Assembly (NCBI RefSeq): GCF_001280515.1
Contig: NZ_LBIQ01000030.1
Location: 1,240,001 to 1,304,000 of the forward strand
Source of the DNA: Mangrovimonas sp. ST2L15
GTDB taxonomy: Bacteria > Bacteroidota > Bacteroidia > Flavobacteriales > Flavobacteriaceae
DNA: 64,000 nt
Direction of reading: 5' to 3'
A program made the position numbers and the translations under genes. The notes under the pieces are model-generated. The model worked only from the letters and a program-made list of their open reading frames with translations. It ran no database searches and had not been told where the DNA came from. Below, piece by piece: positions 34,242-42,631 of this stretch. Within the stretch, counting starts at the first letter, position 1. Each line of letters begins with the position of its first letter.

Positions 34242-35249
34242 ATGAAATTTTTCAGGAAGTTGCTTTATCCATTGAACCCCATTTATTATGTGGTTACTTA
34301 TTGGCGTAACAAAGCCTTTGATTATGGGTGGTTGAAAAGTAAATCATATAATTTTCCAGTTATTGGAGTTGGGAATTTGAGCGTGGGAGGTACTGGAAAG
34401 AGTCCGATGATTGAGTATTTAATCAGGTTACTATCTAAAGAATTTCAAACGGCTACTTTAAGTCGTGGATATAAAAGAAAAACCACCGGGTTCAAATTAG
34501 CTGATGCATCAGACTCGGCAGTATCTATTGGTGATGAGCCGTTTCAGTTTTTTTCAAAATTCAAGGATCAAATACAGGTTGCTGTAGATGAAAACAGGCA
34601 AAGGGGAATAGAGCATTTAAAATCCCAGAACCCCAGTTTGGAGGTCGTTTTATTGGATGATTCTTTTCAGCATAGAAAGGTGCAGGCTGGTTTTTATATA
34701 TTGCTTACGGCTTATGATAATATATATACAGATGATTGCATGCTCCCAGCGGGGGATTTAAGGGAGCCTAAAACAGGAGCTAAAAGGGCAGATGTTATTG
34801 TGGTCACAAAGTGCCCAAGCAGTTTGAATGAGCTTGAAAAGACACAAATTGCTAAAAGGCTGAAGCCTTTGCCTCATCAGCAGGTATTTTTTAGTCACAT
34901 CAAATATAGTGATGCTGTTGTTTCAGAAAATCGTTCTCTTCAGCTTAAAGAATTAGAAGATTTTACCTTGGTGACTGGAATAGCCAATCCAAAACCATTG
35001 TTGGAATTTTTAAATCTAGAAAACCTGAAGTTTAAACATTCAAATTTTCCAGATCACCACCATTTTTCAGATCAGGAATTAGAAATGATTGCAAAAAGTA
35101 AAACTGTTGTTACTACCGAAAAGGATTATATGAGATTGAAAGACTATTCTCAATTAAAGGATAAATTGTTCCACTTGCCCATTGAAATAGTCTTGGACAA
35201 ACCCAAAGAGTTTAATCAAAAAGTACTGGATTTTGTCAATTCCTTTTAG
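34242..35249 (+). CDS. lpxK: Tetraacyldisaccharide 4'-kinase
   Basis: Phosphorylates the 4' position of the lipid A precursor at the inner membrane. 335 residues, normal length. Walker A GNLSVGGTGKSPMIEYL near residue 48; TLSRGYKRKTTGF; GDEPFQFFSKF; VVLLDDSFQHRKV (Walker B-like) near 135; LREPKTGAKRADVIVVTKCP; C-terminal HHHFSDQELEMI and TTEKDYMRLK. N-terminal hydrophobic/amphipathic segment (FRKLLYPLNPIYYVVTYWR) sets it on the membrane. Converges with the sensor kinase, overlapping its stop by 4 nt. Confidence 0.96.
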   Translation: MKFFRKLLYPLNPIYYVVTYWRNKAFDYGWLKSKSYNFPVIGVGNLSVGGTGKSPMIEYLIRLLSKEFQTATLSRGYKRKTTGFKLADASDSAVSIGDEPFQFFSKFKDQIQVAVDENRQRGIEHLKSQNPSLEVVLLDDSFQHRKVQAGFYILLTAYDNIYTDDCMLPAGDLREPKTGAKRADVIVVTKCPSSLNELEKTQIAKRLKPLPHQQVFFSHIKYSDAVVSENRSLQLKELEDFTLVTGIANPKPLLEFLNLENLKFKHSNFPDHHHFSDQELEMIAKSKTVVTTEKDYMRLKDYSQLKDKLFHLPIEIVLDKPKEFNQKVLDFVNSF

Positions 35250-37468
35250 GATGGTGAGCCTTCACTAATTAGAGCGTGGAATAGTTTTTTCTCAAAGTCT
35301 TCCTGCTTGAATGGTTTGGAGATAATATCATTAAATCCTGCTTCGTCAAATTCATGCATTTTATCCTCAAGGGTTACGGCTGTTAAGGCAAATATTGTAA
35401 TGTCCTTGTTAAACTCTCTAATGAGCTTAGTAGCTTCTAAACCGCTAATTCCTGGCATATGAATGTCCATCAAGATAACATGATAACGGTTGGTTTTAAC
35501 TTTTTCAACAGCTGCTTCACCATTGTCTACAACTTCACATTGTAACTTCATCTTTGTCAAGATTTTTTTGGTGATCATCTGATTGATTTTGTTGTCTTCA
35601 ACTACTAAAATCTTGATGTCTTTTAAATCAACATCTCGAACATCTTTGAAATAACTCTTAGTTTCCTCAATGATTTCTTTTTCAGAATATTTCATGGGAA
35701 TTTCAAAGGTGAAAGTAGATCCTTTTCCTAGTTCACTGTCAAGGTATATTTTACCGTTTAATATCTTAATTAACCCTTTTACTATGGAAAGTCCTAATCC
35801 CGTACCTCCATATTTTCTGTTAATTTGAATCGAACCTTGGGCAAAACTTTCAAACAACTGGTCTTGCTTTTCCTTGCTGATACCAATTCCGTTATCCTGA
35901 ATTTCAAATTTCAGATTATAGATGTCTCCCTTTTGTTCTGTTTTACTTACTTTAATCCAGATGTCACCATCTTTTGTAAACTTAATGGAGTTTCCTATCA
36001 GATTAATGAGAATTTGGGAAATTTTAATTTGGTCAGCAACATAATTTTCTGGTAAGCCATTTTCAAACTTAAAATGAAGTTTGGTATTGTTATCTAGAGC
36101 AGAGTTGTTCAAAGCCGCGATAACATTGGTTATTTTTTTCTTTAGATTGAAGGGTTCAGGTTCTAATTCTACTTTATTCGCCTCAATTTTGTTGATTTGA
36201 AGGATGTCATTGATGAAGGTTAGTAAGTAATCACCAGAAAATTTCAATGATTTTAAATGCTGAATCTGTTCTGGTTTAGGCTCTTCTTCCAATAGCATAT
36301 TGGTTAAACCGGTTACAGCATATAGAGGTGTACGTAATTCGTGGGTTACTGTGGAAAGGAAGTTGGCTTTCGTTTTAGATGCTAATTCGGCCTTTTCCTT
36401 GGCTATAATCAATTCACTATTTTTCTTGTGCAACATGTTGTTGGTTTTTAACCTAATGTTGTTGTTTTTGTACAACGACAAGGTTAAAAGTGAAAGGATT
36501 GTAATTAAAGCGATACTTAAAATGGTGGTAAGCTTATTTAGATTATTGGCATCTCGCTCTTCTTCAAGATCTGCAAGTTTTTCTTTTTGGTATTGGGTTT
36601 GGTTTTCTATTAATAACTGCATCTTCTTTTCTTCAGAAAGGCTGTTTCGTTTTGCCTTTAAAATGGAGTCTGATAAAGCAATGTGTTTTAATAACAAATC
36701 ATTGGCCTCTTTGAAATTTCCAACATTATGATTTAATTCGCTTAAAAGCAGGTATCCATGGTTCAATACATCATCAAATTGATGTTCCAGGGCAATTCTT
36801 AATCCCTCATTTGCTTCTTGCAAACCGGCTGTCTCATCTTTTAAATGAAAAATCGCATACCCTAAATGTATTTTGCCGCTACTTAATATTTTATAATTTT
36901 CATAGCGTTTAGCCATTGAAGTACTTTGGCTTAATAACATCTTAGCTCTTCTATAATCCTTCAGTTTAATGTAGGTTCTTCCTTCATTTAGATTTACTTC
37001 AGCTACATATTCATTTAGTCCTTCCTGTTGAAATAAAGTTTTTGAGGATGTATAATAATCTAATGCATCTTGATATTGTTCCATGCTGAAATAGACATTT
37101 CCCATGGTCTTGTAAGTTTCGGCAAGATTGGCATCATCTTTTGCGAAACGTTGCTTTTCATTGGCTTTAATAAGGTATTTAATAGCCTCTTCCGGTTCGT
37201 CTATTAGATATTGCAGTTTTCCAAGTTTGGAATAGATGATACCTTGGCTCTTTGTGTTATCAATTTTATTAGCAAGCACCAAAGCCTCGTCCAGTGTTTT
37301 TTGTGCTTCAAAATACCTGCCGTTTTCAATATCAGATTGTGCTTGATTGACATGATAATTTATCGCATTCTGAATGGTCTCAGGATCATCTTTAACTGAA
37401 TCCTGAGAAAGCGCTTTAAAGCTTAATAGCAGAAGGAAAGCATATATGTAAATACTGATTCGGGACAT
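35246..37468 (-). CDS. Hybrid sensor histidine kinase with TPR sensor region and receiver
   Basis: 740 residues from the ATG at 37468, chosen because it opens the signal peptide (SRISIYIYAFLLLLSFKALS) and because a -7 box covers the alternative upstream start. Residues ~25-290 are about six TPR repeats in the periplasm (AIKYLIKANEKQ, ETYKTMGNVYFSMEQYQDAL). One membrane helix at ~315-335 (LTTILSIALITILSLLTLSLY). HisKA phospho-acceptor STVTHELRTPLYAV near 377; ATPase boxes DNGIGISKEKQ and GGTGLGLSIVKGL; receiver ILVVEDNKINQMI with acceptor Asp in ILMDIHMPGISG. No DNA-binding domain or partner regulator nearby, so output goes elsewhere. Confidence 0.93.
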   Translation of the reverse strand: MSRISIYIYAFLLLLSFKALSQDSVKDDPETIQNAINYHVNQAQSDIENGRYFEAQKTLDEALVLANKIDNTKSQGIIYSKLGKLQYLIDEPEEAIKYLIKANEKQRFAKDDANLAETYKTMGNVYFSMEQYQDALDYYTSSKTLFQQEGLNEYVAEVNLNEGRTYIKLKDYRRAKMLLSQSTSMAKRYENYKILSSGKIHLGYAIFHLKDETAGLQEANEGLRIALEHQFDDVLNHGYLLLSELNHNVGNFKEANDLLLKHIALSDSILKAKRNSLSEEKKMQLLIENQTQYQKEKLADLEEERDANNLNKLTTILSIALITILSLLTLSLYKNNNIRLKTNNMLHKKNSELIIAKEKAELASKTKANFLSTVTHELRTPLYAVTGLTNMLLEEEPKPEQIQHLKSLKFSGDYLLTFINDILQINKIEANKVELEPEPFNLKKKITNVIAALNNSALDNNTKLHFKFENGLPENYVADQIKISQILINLIGNSIKFTKDGDIWIKVSKTEQKGDIYNLKFEIQDNGIGISKEKQDQLFESFAQGSIQINRKYGGTGLGLSIVKGLIKILNGKIYLDSELGKGSTFTFEIPMKYSEKEIIEETKSYFKDVRDVDLKDIKILVVEDNKINQMITKKILTKMKLQCEVVDNGEAAVEKVKTNRYHVILMDIHMPGISGLEATKLIREFNKDITIFALTAVTLEDKMHEFDEAGFNDIISKPFKQEDFEKKLFHALISEGSPS

Positions 37469-37489
37469 CACATTTCGTTGCCAATGTGA

Positions 37490-37497
37490 CAAATATA
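37490..37497 (-). promoter_or_regulatory. -7 box (TATATTTG) of the hybrid kinase gene
   Basis: Perfect TAnnTTTG on the minus strand, 21 nt before the ATG at 37468. It excludes the longer reading frame beginning at 37492. Confidence 0.55.
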
Positions 37498-37516
37498 AAT
37501 ATTTATTCGATAAAAG

Positions 37517-38515
37517 TTACTTTTTTATCGATAAATTGCAAATTAAATCTAAAACTCGTGAAGAATAGCCCGTTTCATTATCATACCAACCTATAATCTT
37601 AACCATATTTCCAATGACTGAGGTCATCTGTGCATCAAAGATACAAGAGTGCTGGTTGCCGACAATATCTATAGATACAATAGGGTCTTCAGTATACTCC
37701 AAAATACCTTTTAAACGGTTTTCGGCAGCAGTCTTAAAAGCATTGTTAATTTCTGAAATGGAAGTTTCTCTCTTCACATTAAATGTAATGTCAGTTAAGG
37801 AGCCATTTGCTACTGGAACTCGAATACCACATCCTCCTATGACATCGTTTAAATCTGGGAAAATTTTCGTCAAAGCCTTGGCTGCACCAGTAGTAGTTGG
37901 CACAATTGACTGTCCAGCGGCTCTGGCTCGCCTTAGGTCTTTATGGGGTTGGTCATGTAAACTTTGGTCTGTTGTATAGGAATGAACCGTTGTAATATAA
38001 GCCTGATCTATTCCGCACAAATCTTTGATGATAGAAATCATTGGGGCAGCATTGTTGGTAGTGCAGGAGGCATTTGAGATAATGGGTTCCTGACCATCTA
38101 ATATTTGATCATTGACTCCCAAAACAATCGTCTTAATGTCATCTTCTAAAGGAGGGACACTTAGAATAACTTGTTTGGCTCCATTTTGAATATGGTATTG
38201 TAGGCTTTCTCTATCCTTAAATTTACCGGTAGATTCAATTACGAAATCCAATTTGAAAGCTGACCAATCAATATCTTTAGGGTGGGTATGGTTTAAAATG
38301 GAGACTTTTTGATCATCCACGTTTATGAATCCTTCGGAATAGGAAACATGCTGTTTCAAGACACCATGAATACTATCGTATTTTAAAAGATGGCTTAGAG
38401 TTTGAACATCTGCCAAATCATTGATGGCTACAACTTCAATATCTGGTCTTTCTAAAGCCAGTCGAAATACACGTCTTCCAATACGACCAAATCCGTTAAT
38501 ACCAATACGGATCAT
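37517..38515 (-). CDS. gap: Type I glyceraldehyde-3-phosphate dehydrogenase
   Basis: Oxidises glyceraldehyde-3-phosphate with phosphate and NAD+ in glycolysis. 332 residues. NAD site RIGINGFGRIGRRVFRL at residue 2, VAINDLADVQTLSHLLKYDSIHG, catalytic Cys in SNASCTTNNAAP near 149, the His in TTVHSYTTDQ near 176, phosphate-binding RAAGQSIVPTTTGAAKA and WYDNETGYSSR near 314. Its start overlaps the lipA stop by one base, so the two genes are translated together. It may be one of several GAPDH copies in the genome. Confidence 0.95.
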   Translation of the reverse strand: MIRIGINGFGRIGRRVFRLALERPDIEVVAINDLADVQTLSHLLKYDSIHGVLKQHVSYSEGFINVDDQKVSILNHTHPKDIDWSAFKLDFVIESTGKFKDRESLQYHIQNGAKQVILSVPPLEDDIKTIVLGVNDQILDGQEPIISNASCTTNNAAPMISIIKDLCGIDQAYITTVHSYTTDQSLHDQPHKDLRRARAAGQSIVPTTTGAAKALTKIFPDLNDVIGGCGIRVPVANGSLTDITFNVKRETSISEINNAFKTAAENRLKGILEYTEDPIVSIDIVGNQHSCIFDAQMTSVIGNMVKIIGWYDNETGYSSRVLDLICNLSIKK

Positions 38516-39396
38516 TATTCGATATGCTTTTGTGCTTTATAAGAAGAGCGTACAAGAGCACTACTTTCAACATGTCTAAAGCCAAGATCTAAGCCTATTT
38601 CTTCATAAGCCTTAAACTCATCGGGTGTCACAAAGCGTTGAACAGGTAAATGCTTCTTGCTAGGTTGTAAATATTGACCAATGGTCACAACATCTACTTG
38701 ACTGTCTCTTAAATCATGAAGCGTTTCAATGACTTCTTCCTTTGTTTCTCCAAGTCCAAGCATGATACCAGATTTAGTCCTACGCTGTCCTTGTTCTTTT
38801 AAATATTTTAATACTCCCAGGCTTCTGTCATATTTCGCTTGAATTCGAACTTCTCTGGTCAGTCTTCTTACGGTTTCCATATTGTGTGAAACGACTTCAG
38901 GGGCTACTTCCACGATACGATCAATATGTCTTTCCATACCTTGAAAATCTGGGATTAGCGTTTCAAGAGTTATTTCGGGGTTCATTCTTCTTACAGCCTT
39001 AACAGTCTCAGCCCATAAGATGCTCCCCATATCCTTCAAATCATCTCGATCTACACTGGTTAAAACGGCGTGTTTGATGTTCATGATTTTAATAGATCTT
39101 GCAACTTTCTCAGGTTCATCCCAATCCACTGTTTCCGGTCTACCTGTTTTTACACCACAAAAACCACATGATCTCGTACAAATATTACCTAAAATCATGA
39201 AAGTGGCAGTTCCTTCTCCCCAACATTCTCCCATATTCGGACAGCTACCCGACGTACAAATAGTATTCAGGCTATATTTATCGACCAAACCTCTTAATTC
39301 CGTGTATTTCTTTCCGGTAGGAAGTTTTACTCGTAACCATTTTGGTTTTGGTTGTCGTTCTGTTGGTTTTAAATTTGAAGTTGTTGCGGTATCCAT
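38515..39396 (-). CDS. lipA: Lipoyl synthase (radical SAM)
   Basis: Inserts two sulfurs into octanoyl groups on lipoyl domains. 293 residues. Auxiliary cluster cysteines CTSGSCPNMGEC near residue 47, radical SAM cluster CTRSCGFC near 73, TSVDRDDLKDMGS, and the C-terminal Ser/Arg of auxiliary cluster binding in SSALVRSSYKAQ. All cluster ligands are intact. Lipoylated proteins include the glycine cleavage H protein, linking it in function to GcvP at 56792. A -7 box lies at 39417-39424. Followed directly by gap (1-base overlap). Confidence 0.97.
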   Translation of the reverse strand: MDTATTSNLKPTERQPKPKWLRVKLPTGKKYTELRGLVDKYSLNTICTSGSCPNMGECWGEGTATFMILGNICTRSCGFCGVKTGRPETVDWDEPEKVARSIKIMNIKHAVLTSVDRDDLKDMGSILWAETVKAVRRMNPEITLETLIPDFQGMERHIDRIVEVAPEVVSHNMETVRRLTREVRIQAKYDRSLGVLKYLKEQGQRRTKSGIMLGLGETKEEVIETLHDLRDSQVDVVTIGQYLQPSKKHLPVQRFVTPDEFKAYEEIGLDLGFRHVESSALVRSSYKAQKHIE

Positions 39397-39416
39397 AACA
39401 TTAAAATCTAAGGCTG

Positions 39417-39424
39417 CAAAGATA
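39417..39424 (-). promoter_or_regulatory. -7 box (TATCTTTG) of lipA-gap
   Basis: Perfect TAnnTTTG on the minus strand, 20 nt before the lipA ATG, just downstream of the transporter gene stop. It separates lipA-gap from the run above. Confidence 0.55.
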
Positions 39425-39447
39425 CAAAGTATTCATCACATAGGATA

Positions 39448-40662
39448 CTAAACAGTTGTTAAGTACCAAATGCTAAAACTTATTAAAAGTAAGATGCTAA
39501 TGATGCTGTAGAAGCGCATTCCTTTTTTAGGTCTTAATTCTTTGGGTGTATGTTTGCTTGTAATTAAGATGAAATTAACAACAGCATAAAACGGGGCTGT
39601 TAAAAAGGAGAGAATTGTGGCTATTTTTACTAACATAGCCATTTCGGATAGGAAAAAAACAAAAATAATTAAGGTACCTATTGCCAATCCTACCATCCAA
39701 TAAAAATAGCCTTTATTATAATTTTTGTTAAAAAGGAGTTCTACCGATTTGGACATGGCTCTAGGAGAAGCGTCCAAAGTAGTTAAGGTTGTGCTAAACA
39801 TGGTGGTAAAAGCAGCTAAAGCAATTATTAAATAGGTCCAATTGCCAAGAGTTTGGGTATAAAGAGTAATGAGTTGGTTGGCAAACGAGGAAGCTTGTGG
39901 ACTGAATGTTTCGCCGCTATGGTTCATGACAAGGGCTCCCAAAGCTAAAAAGCAACAGCCTACTAATATGGTACTCATAAAGCCAATATTGAAATCGAAT
40001 AAAGTTGACTTTTGGGATAATTCGGGATTCAATTTTTTCTTTTCTAGAGTCCATAAAGATTGCCAAATGGATACATCCAATGGAGCTGGCATCCAACCCA
40101 TAAAAGCAATTAAAAAAGAAATGGCTAAAGTGTCTGATGGAATTATTTGTTCAAATGATAAAGGTTGATCCGTGTTTGGGATGGCTATAATCACGGCAAT
40201 AATTGTGCTTAAAGTGAGGGTGATGACGATCACTTTCATTAAATGGTCCAAAAAGGAGTACTTGCCATTTAATAGAATAAAAAAGCAAATGCCTAAAACA
40301 ATAAATGCCCACCATTCAATAGGTAAATTAAACCCGAAGAGGTTGGATGCCAATCCAGCGGTAACGATTGTAACTGCTGTTTGGATGGTAAACATTGTTG
40401 CCAGATTCAGTAGGAAATAAATCCATAGAATGGGTTTTCCTAGCTTATGATAGCCATCCAGTAGACTCTCCCCAGTGGCTGAGGTGTATTTTGGTCCAAA
40501 TTGAAAAAATGGATATTTTATGATATTGATGAAGAAAAGTGCCCAAAGCAATCCAAATCCAAAATCGGCTCCTGCTCTAGTAGATTGTACTAAGTGCGAT
40601 ACCCCAATGGCGGCTCCAGCAAACATTAAGCCAGGGCCTAGTTTTTTTAACCGCGATTTCAT
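39448..40662 (-). CDS. Nramp-like divalent metal/proton transporter family protein
   Basis: 404 residues, about 11 membrane helices (e.g. LLWALFFINIIKYPFFQFG, VIVITLTLSTIIAVIIAIP, TILVGCCFLALGALVMN, IGTLIIFVFFLSEMAMLVKI). It begins GPGLMFAGAAIGVSHLVQST, where classical Nramp proteins have a DPGN metal motif in helix 1; here that motif is absent. Helix 6 keeps a Met-Pro pair (FMGWMPAPLDVS). So the fold is Nramp/APC type but the substrate may not be Mn2+ or Fe2+. Its start overlaps the upstream ECF sigma gene by 4 nt, so the two are coupled. Confidence 0.85.
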   Translation of the reverse strand: MKSRLKKLGPGLMFAGAAIGVSHLVQSTRAGADFGFGLLWALFFINIIKYPFFQFGPKYTSATGESLLDGYHKLGKPILWIYFLLNLATMFTIQTAVTIVTAGLASNLFGFNLPIEWWAFIVLGICFFILLNGKYSFLDHLMKVIVITLTLSTIIAVIIAIPNTDQPLSFEQIIPSDTLAISFLIAFMGWMPAPLDVSIWQSLWTLEKKKLNPELSQKSTLFDFNIGFMSTILVGCCFLALGALVMNHSGETFSPQASSFANQLITLYTQTLGNWTYLIIALAAFTTMFSTTLTTLDASPRAMSKSVELLFNKNYNKGYFYWMVGLAIGTLIIFVFFLSEMAMLVKIATILSFLTAPFYAVVNFILITSKHTPKELRPKKGMRFYSIISILLLISFSIWYLTTV

Positions 40663-41207
40663 TTTGTTTTAATGATTTCGGCAAGCAGTTTTTTGGCTCT
40701 TAAAAGTTTTACCTTGACATTGTTCATGGGCTCTTTTAGCTCATCTGATATTTCTTGATAGCTTAGCTCTTGGAAATATCTAAGGTTGATGATTTCTTGA
40801 TAATGGGGCTTGAGCTTTTTGATGTCTTTAAGCAATTTAGCCAAGTTTTGTTCTATGATCAACTGGTCTTCGGCAGAAGGCGATTCATCTAGAATTTGAT
40901 TCAGGGAATCTTCATCCTGATTAGAAATAGTTTGGGAAATTTTATTTTTTTCTTTCCGCACCATATCAATATGAATGTTCTTTGAGATGGTAATGATCCA
41001 AGTTTGAAACGAATAGGATTCGTCAAAAGTAGCTATTTTATCAAATGCTTTTGAAAATGCTTGTATGGTAATGTCTTCGGCTTCATTTTCATTACCGGTG
41101 CGTTTTATTTGGTAACCATAAACATAATCCCAAAAGGAATCCAATAAAAATTTAAATGCTTTTTGATCATTTTCCTTGGCTTTTTTTATGGCTTCTTTTA
41201 TTTCCAA
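40659..41207 (-). CDS. RNA polymerase ECF-type sigma factor
   Basis: 182 residues. Region 2 (FKFLLDSFWDYVYGYQIKR, NEAEDITIQAFSKAFDKI, FQTWIITISKNIHIDMVRK) and region 4 (LKPHYQEIINLRYFQELS, YQEISDELKEPMNNVKVKL) are both present, without region 3. No anti-sigma gene lies beside it. It is tightly packed between a glycosyltransferase gene (10-nt overlap) and the Nramp-like gene (4-nt overlap), so the regulator is made together with envelope/transport functions. The targets are unknown. Confidence 0.92.
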   Translation of the reverse strand: MEIKEAIKKAKENDQKAFKFLLDSFWDYVYGYQIKRTGNENEAEDITIQAFSKAFDKIATFDESYSFQTWIITISKNIHIDMVRKEKNKISQTISNQDEDSLNQILDESPSAEDQLIIEQNLAKLLKDIKKLKPHYQEIINLRYFQELSYQEISDELKEPMNNVKVKLLRAKKLLAEIIKTK

Positions 41208-42322
41208 TGCTTGGGCGGGGATATGAGGTTAGTTATAAAGATAATTAATTGGAAAAAGATGAGAAAACATTCCAGAACGGGAATTATTGGAACAAGGTCT
41301 TTTTCCATTAATTTTTTTGAAGCTTTTCCCAATGCAACCCATTGAATAAGAAATCGAAACGAAATTAATCCGACAACCCAAGGCCATTGAAATAAAAATA
41401 TCAAAAGGATAATGGAAAGCATCCAAAACAGTAATTGGGTACTGTAAAATAGGCCCAAAAGAAACTTATGCTTCGATTTATAAAGTTTCGCAGTTGAAAT
41501 ATGTCTTCTCTTTTGATGAATCCATGCCTTGAAAGAGGTTTTAGGTTGTGAGACCGTGAAGCTTTCTTCAGAAGTACAAATAGTGGTGTTTTTCCCGTTG
41601 GCCACCTCATTTATAAAAAGATCATCATCTCCGGATCTTACTTTGATATGGTTGATAAAGCCATTGGCCTTAAAAAATACAGTTTTGGTATAAGCTAGAT
41701 TGCGACCAACACCCATGTAAGGATTACCCCAAGAAGCATAAGAAAAGTATTGAACAGCCGTTAAAAGCGTTTCGAACCGAATTAATTTATTTAAAAAAGA
41801 ATTTTTAATCTTGGCATAGCTACCATAACCCAAAACAATGGATTTTGACTCTGAAAATTGTTTACTCATTTTAGAAATCCAATGCTTGGAAACCGGTTTG
41901 CAATCGGCGTCGGTAAATAAAAGGTGTTCGTATTCTGCTGCCTTGATACCTAGGGTTAGAGCATATTTTTTATTGGCCCAAAAGGTTTCGTTGTTCCTCA
42001 CATTAACAATTTTGATATTTGAAAATTGTTCTTGAAATGATTCCATGATTTCTAGTGTATCGTCACGTGAGGCGTCATTGATCAAAATAACTTGAAACTT
42101 AGGGTACTCTTGATTTAAAATAGAGGGGAGAAATGATTTTAAGTTCTCAGCTTCATTTTTCGCACAAACAATAACTGAAACAGGTAAGTTAGGAGAGGCA
42201 CCTATTTGCCTCCTTTTATCTTTACCAGATGGGAGTAACTTTAAAAAAAATAGATAATAGATTACTTGAATACCTACTACTCCAGAAAAAAAGTAGAAAA
42301 CCCAATCAAGCCAGGTCATCAA
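41198..42322 (-). CDS. Membrane-bound glycosyltransferase family 2
   Basis: 374 residues. N-terminal membrane helix (WVFYFFSGVVGIQVIYYLFF), GT-A domain from residue ~45: PVSVIVCAKNEAENLKSFL, VILINDASRDDTLEIM, metal-binding LLFTDADCKPVSKHW near residue 135, then a conserved GDDDLFINE and the QKRRH motif (HQKRRHISTAK) of processive or polyprenyl-linked enzymes. Two or three C-terminal helices (LLFWMLSIILLIFLFQWPW). Probably transfers a sugar to a lipid or polysaccharide at the inner membrane. Overlaps the sigma gene by 10 nt; 3 nt after the small Cys protein gene. Confidence 0.9.
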   Translation of the reverse strand: MMTWLDWVFYFFSGVVGIQVIYYLFFLKLLPSGKDKRRQIGASPNLPVSVIVCAKNEAENLKSFLPSILNQEYPKFQVILINDASRDDTLEIMESFQEQFSNIKIVNVRNNETFWANKKYALTLGIKAAEYEHLLFTDADCKPVSKHWISKMSKQFSESKSIVLGYGSYAKIKNSFLNKLIRFETLLTAVQYFSYASWGNPYMGVGRNLAYTKTVFFKANGFINHIKVRSGDDDLFINEVANGKNTTICTSEESFTVSQPKTSFKAWIHQKRRHISTAKLYKSKHKFLLGLFYSTQLLFWMLSIILLIFLFQWPWVVGLISFRFLIQWVALGKASKKLMEKDLVPIIPVLECFLIFFQLIIFITNLISPPKHWK

Positions 42323-42325
42323 ATA

Positions 42326-42529
42326 TTAAGAATGTTGAGGTTCGTTACAGTTTTGAAATTGGTCTGGAGTTTTTCCACAAAATCCGCATGCCTCACCATC
42401 TTTATTCAACATCGGATTTTGACTTGCACAAGTTCCTGCAAATTTTCCATCTTTTTTGGCCCAGATTTTAATTGCAATACCAGCAAATCCCAAACCTAAT
42501 AATATTAAAGTAACTAAAAGAAGCTTCAT
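42326..42529 (-). CDS. Small membrane-anchored Cys-containing protein
   Basis: 67 residues. One N-terminal helix (LLLVTLILLGLGFAGIAI) followed by a short outer part with four or five cysteines (FAGTCASQNPM, GEACGFCGKTP, NCNEPQH). The CxxC and neighbouring Cys suggest metal or Fe-S binding, or disulfides in the periplasm; this is inference. The family is common in flavobacteria without known role. First gene of the run with glycosyltransferase, ECF sigma and Nramp-like transporter (3-nt gap). Promoter box at 42544. Confidence 0.75.
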   Translation of the reverse strand: MKLLLVTLILLGLGFAGIAIKIWAKKDGKFAGTCASQNPMLNKDGEACGFCGKTPDQFQNCNEPQHS

Positions 42530-42543
42530 AATTTTTCTTTTTG

Positions 42544-42551
42544 CAAAGTTA
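42544..42551 (-). promoter_or_regulatory. -7 box (TAACTTTG) for the Cys-protein/GT/sigma/Nramp run
   Basis: Perfect TAnnTTTG on the minus strand, 14 nt before the ATG at 42529 and just after the terminator of the upstream anti-sigma gene. Confidence 0.55.
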
Positions 42552-42572
42552 GGAATTTTAAGTTCAAAACAT

Positions 42573-42607
42573 AAAAAGCGGGTTCCAATATTTTGAAACC
42601 CGCTTTC
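42573..42607 (-). terminator. Intrinsic terminator of the ECF sigma/anti-sigma operon
   Basis: Arms AAAGCGGGTT and AACCCGCTTT with a loop of about 13 nt; a T run follows on the minus strand. Confidence 0.8.
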
Positions 42608-42631
42608 TTTTCTCAGTAGTGTTATTTTTAG

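Noticed and set aside
36300-36731. 143-codon open frame opposite the hybrid kinase
   Set aside because: Antisense shadow of a conserved coding region; composition is that of reversed kinase codons.
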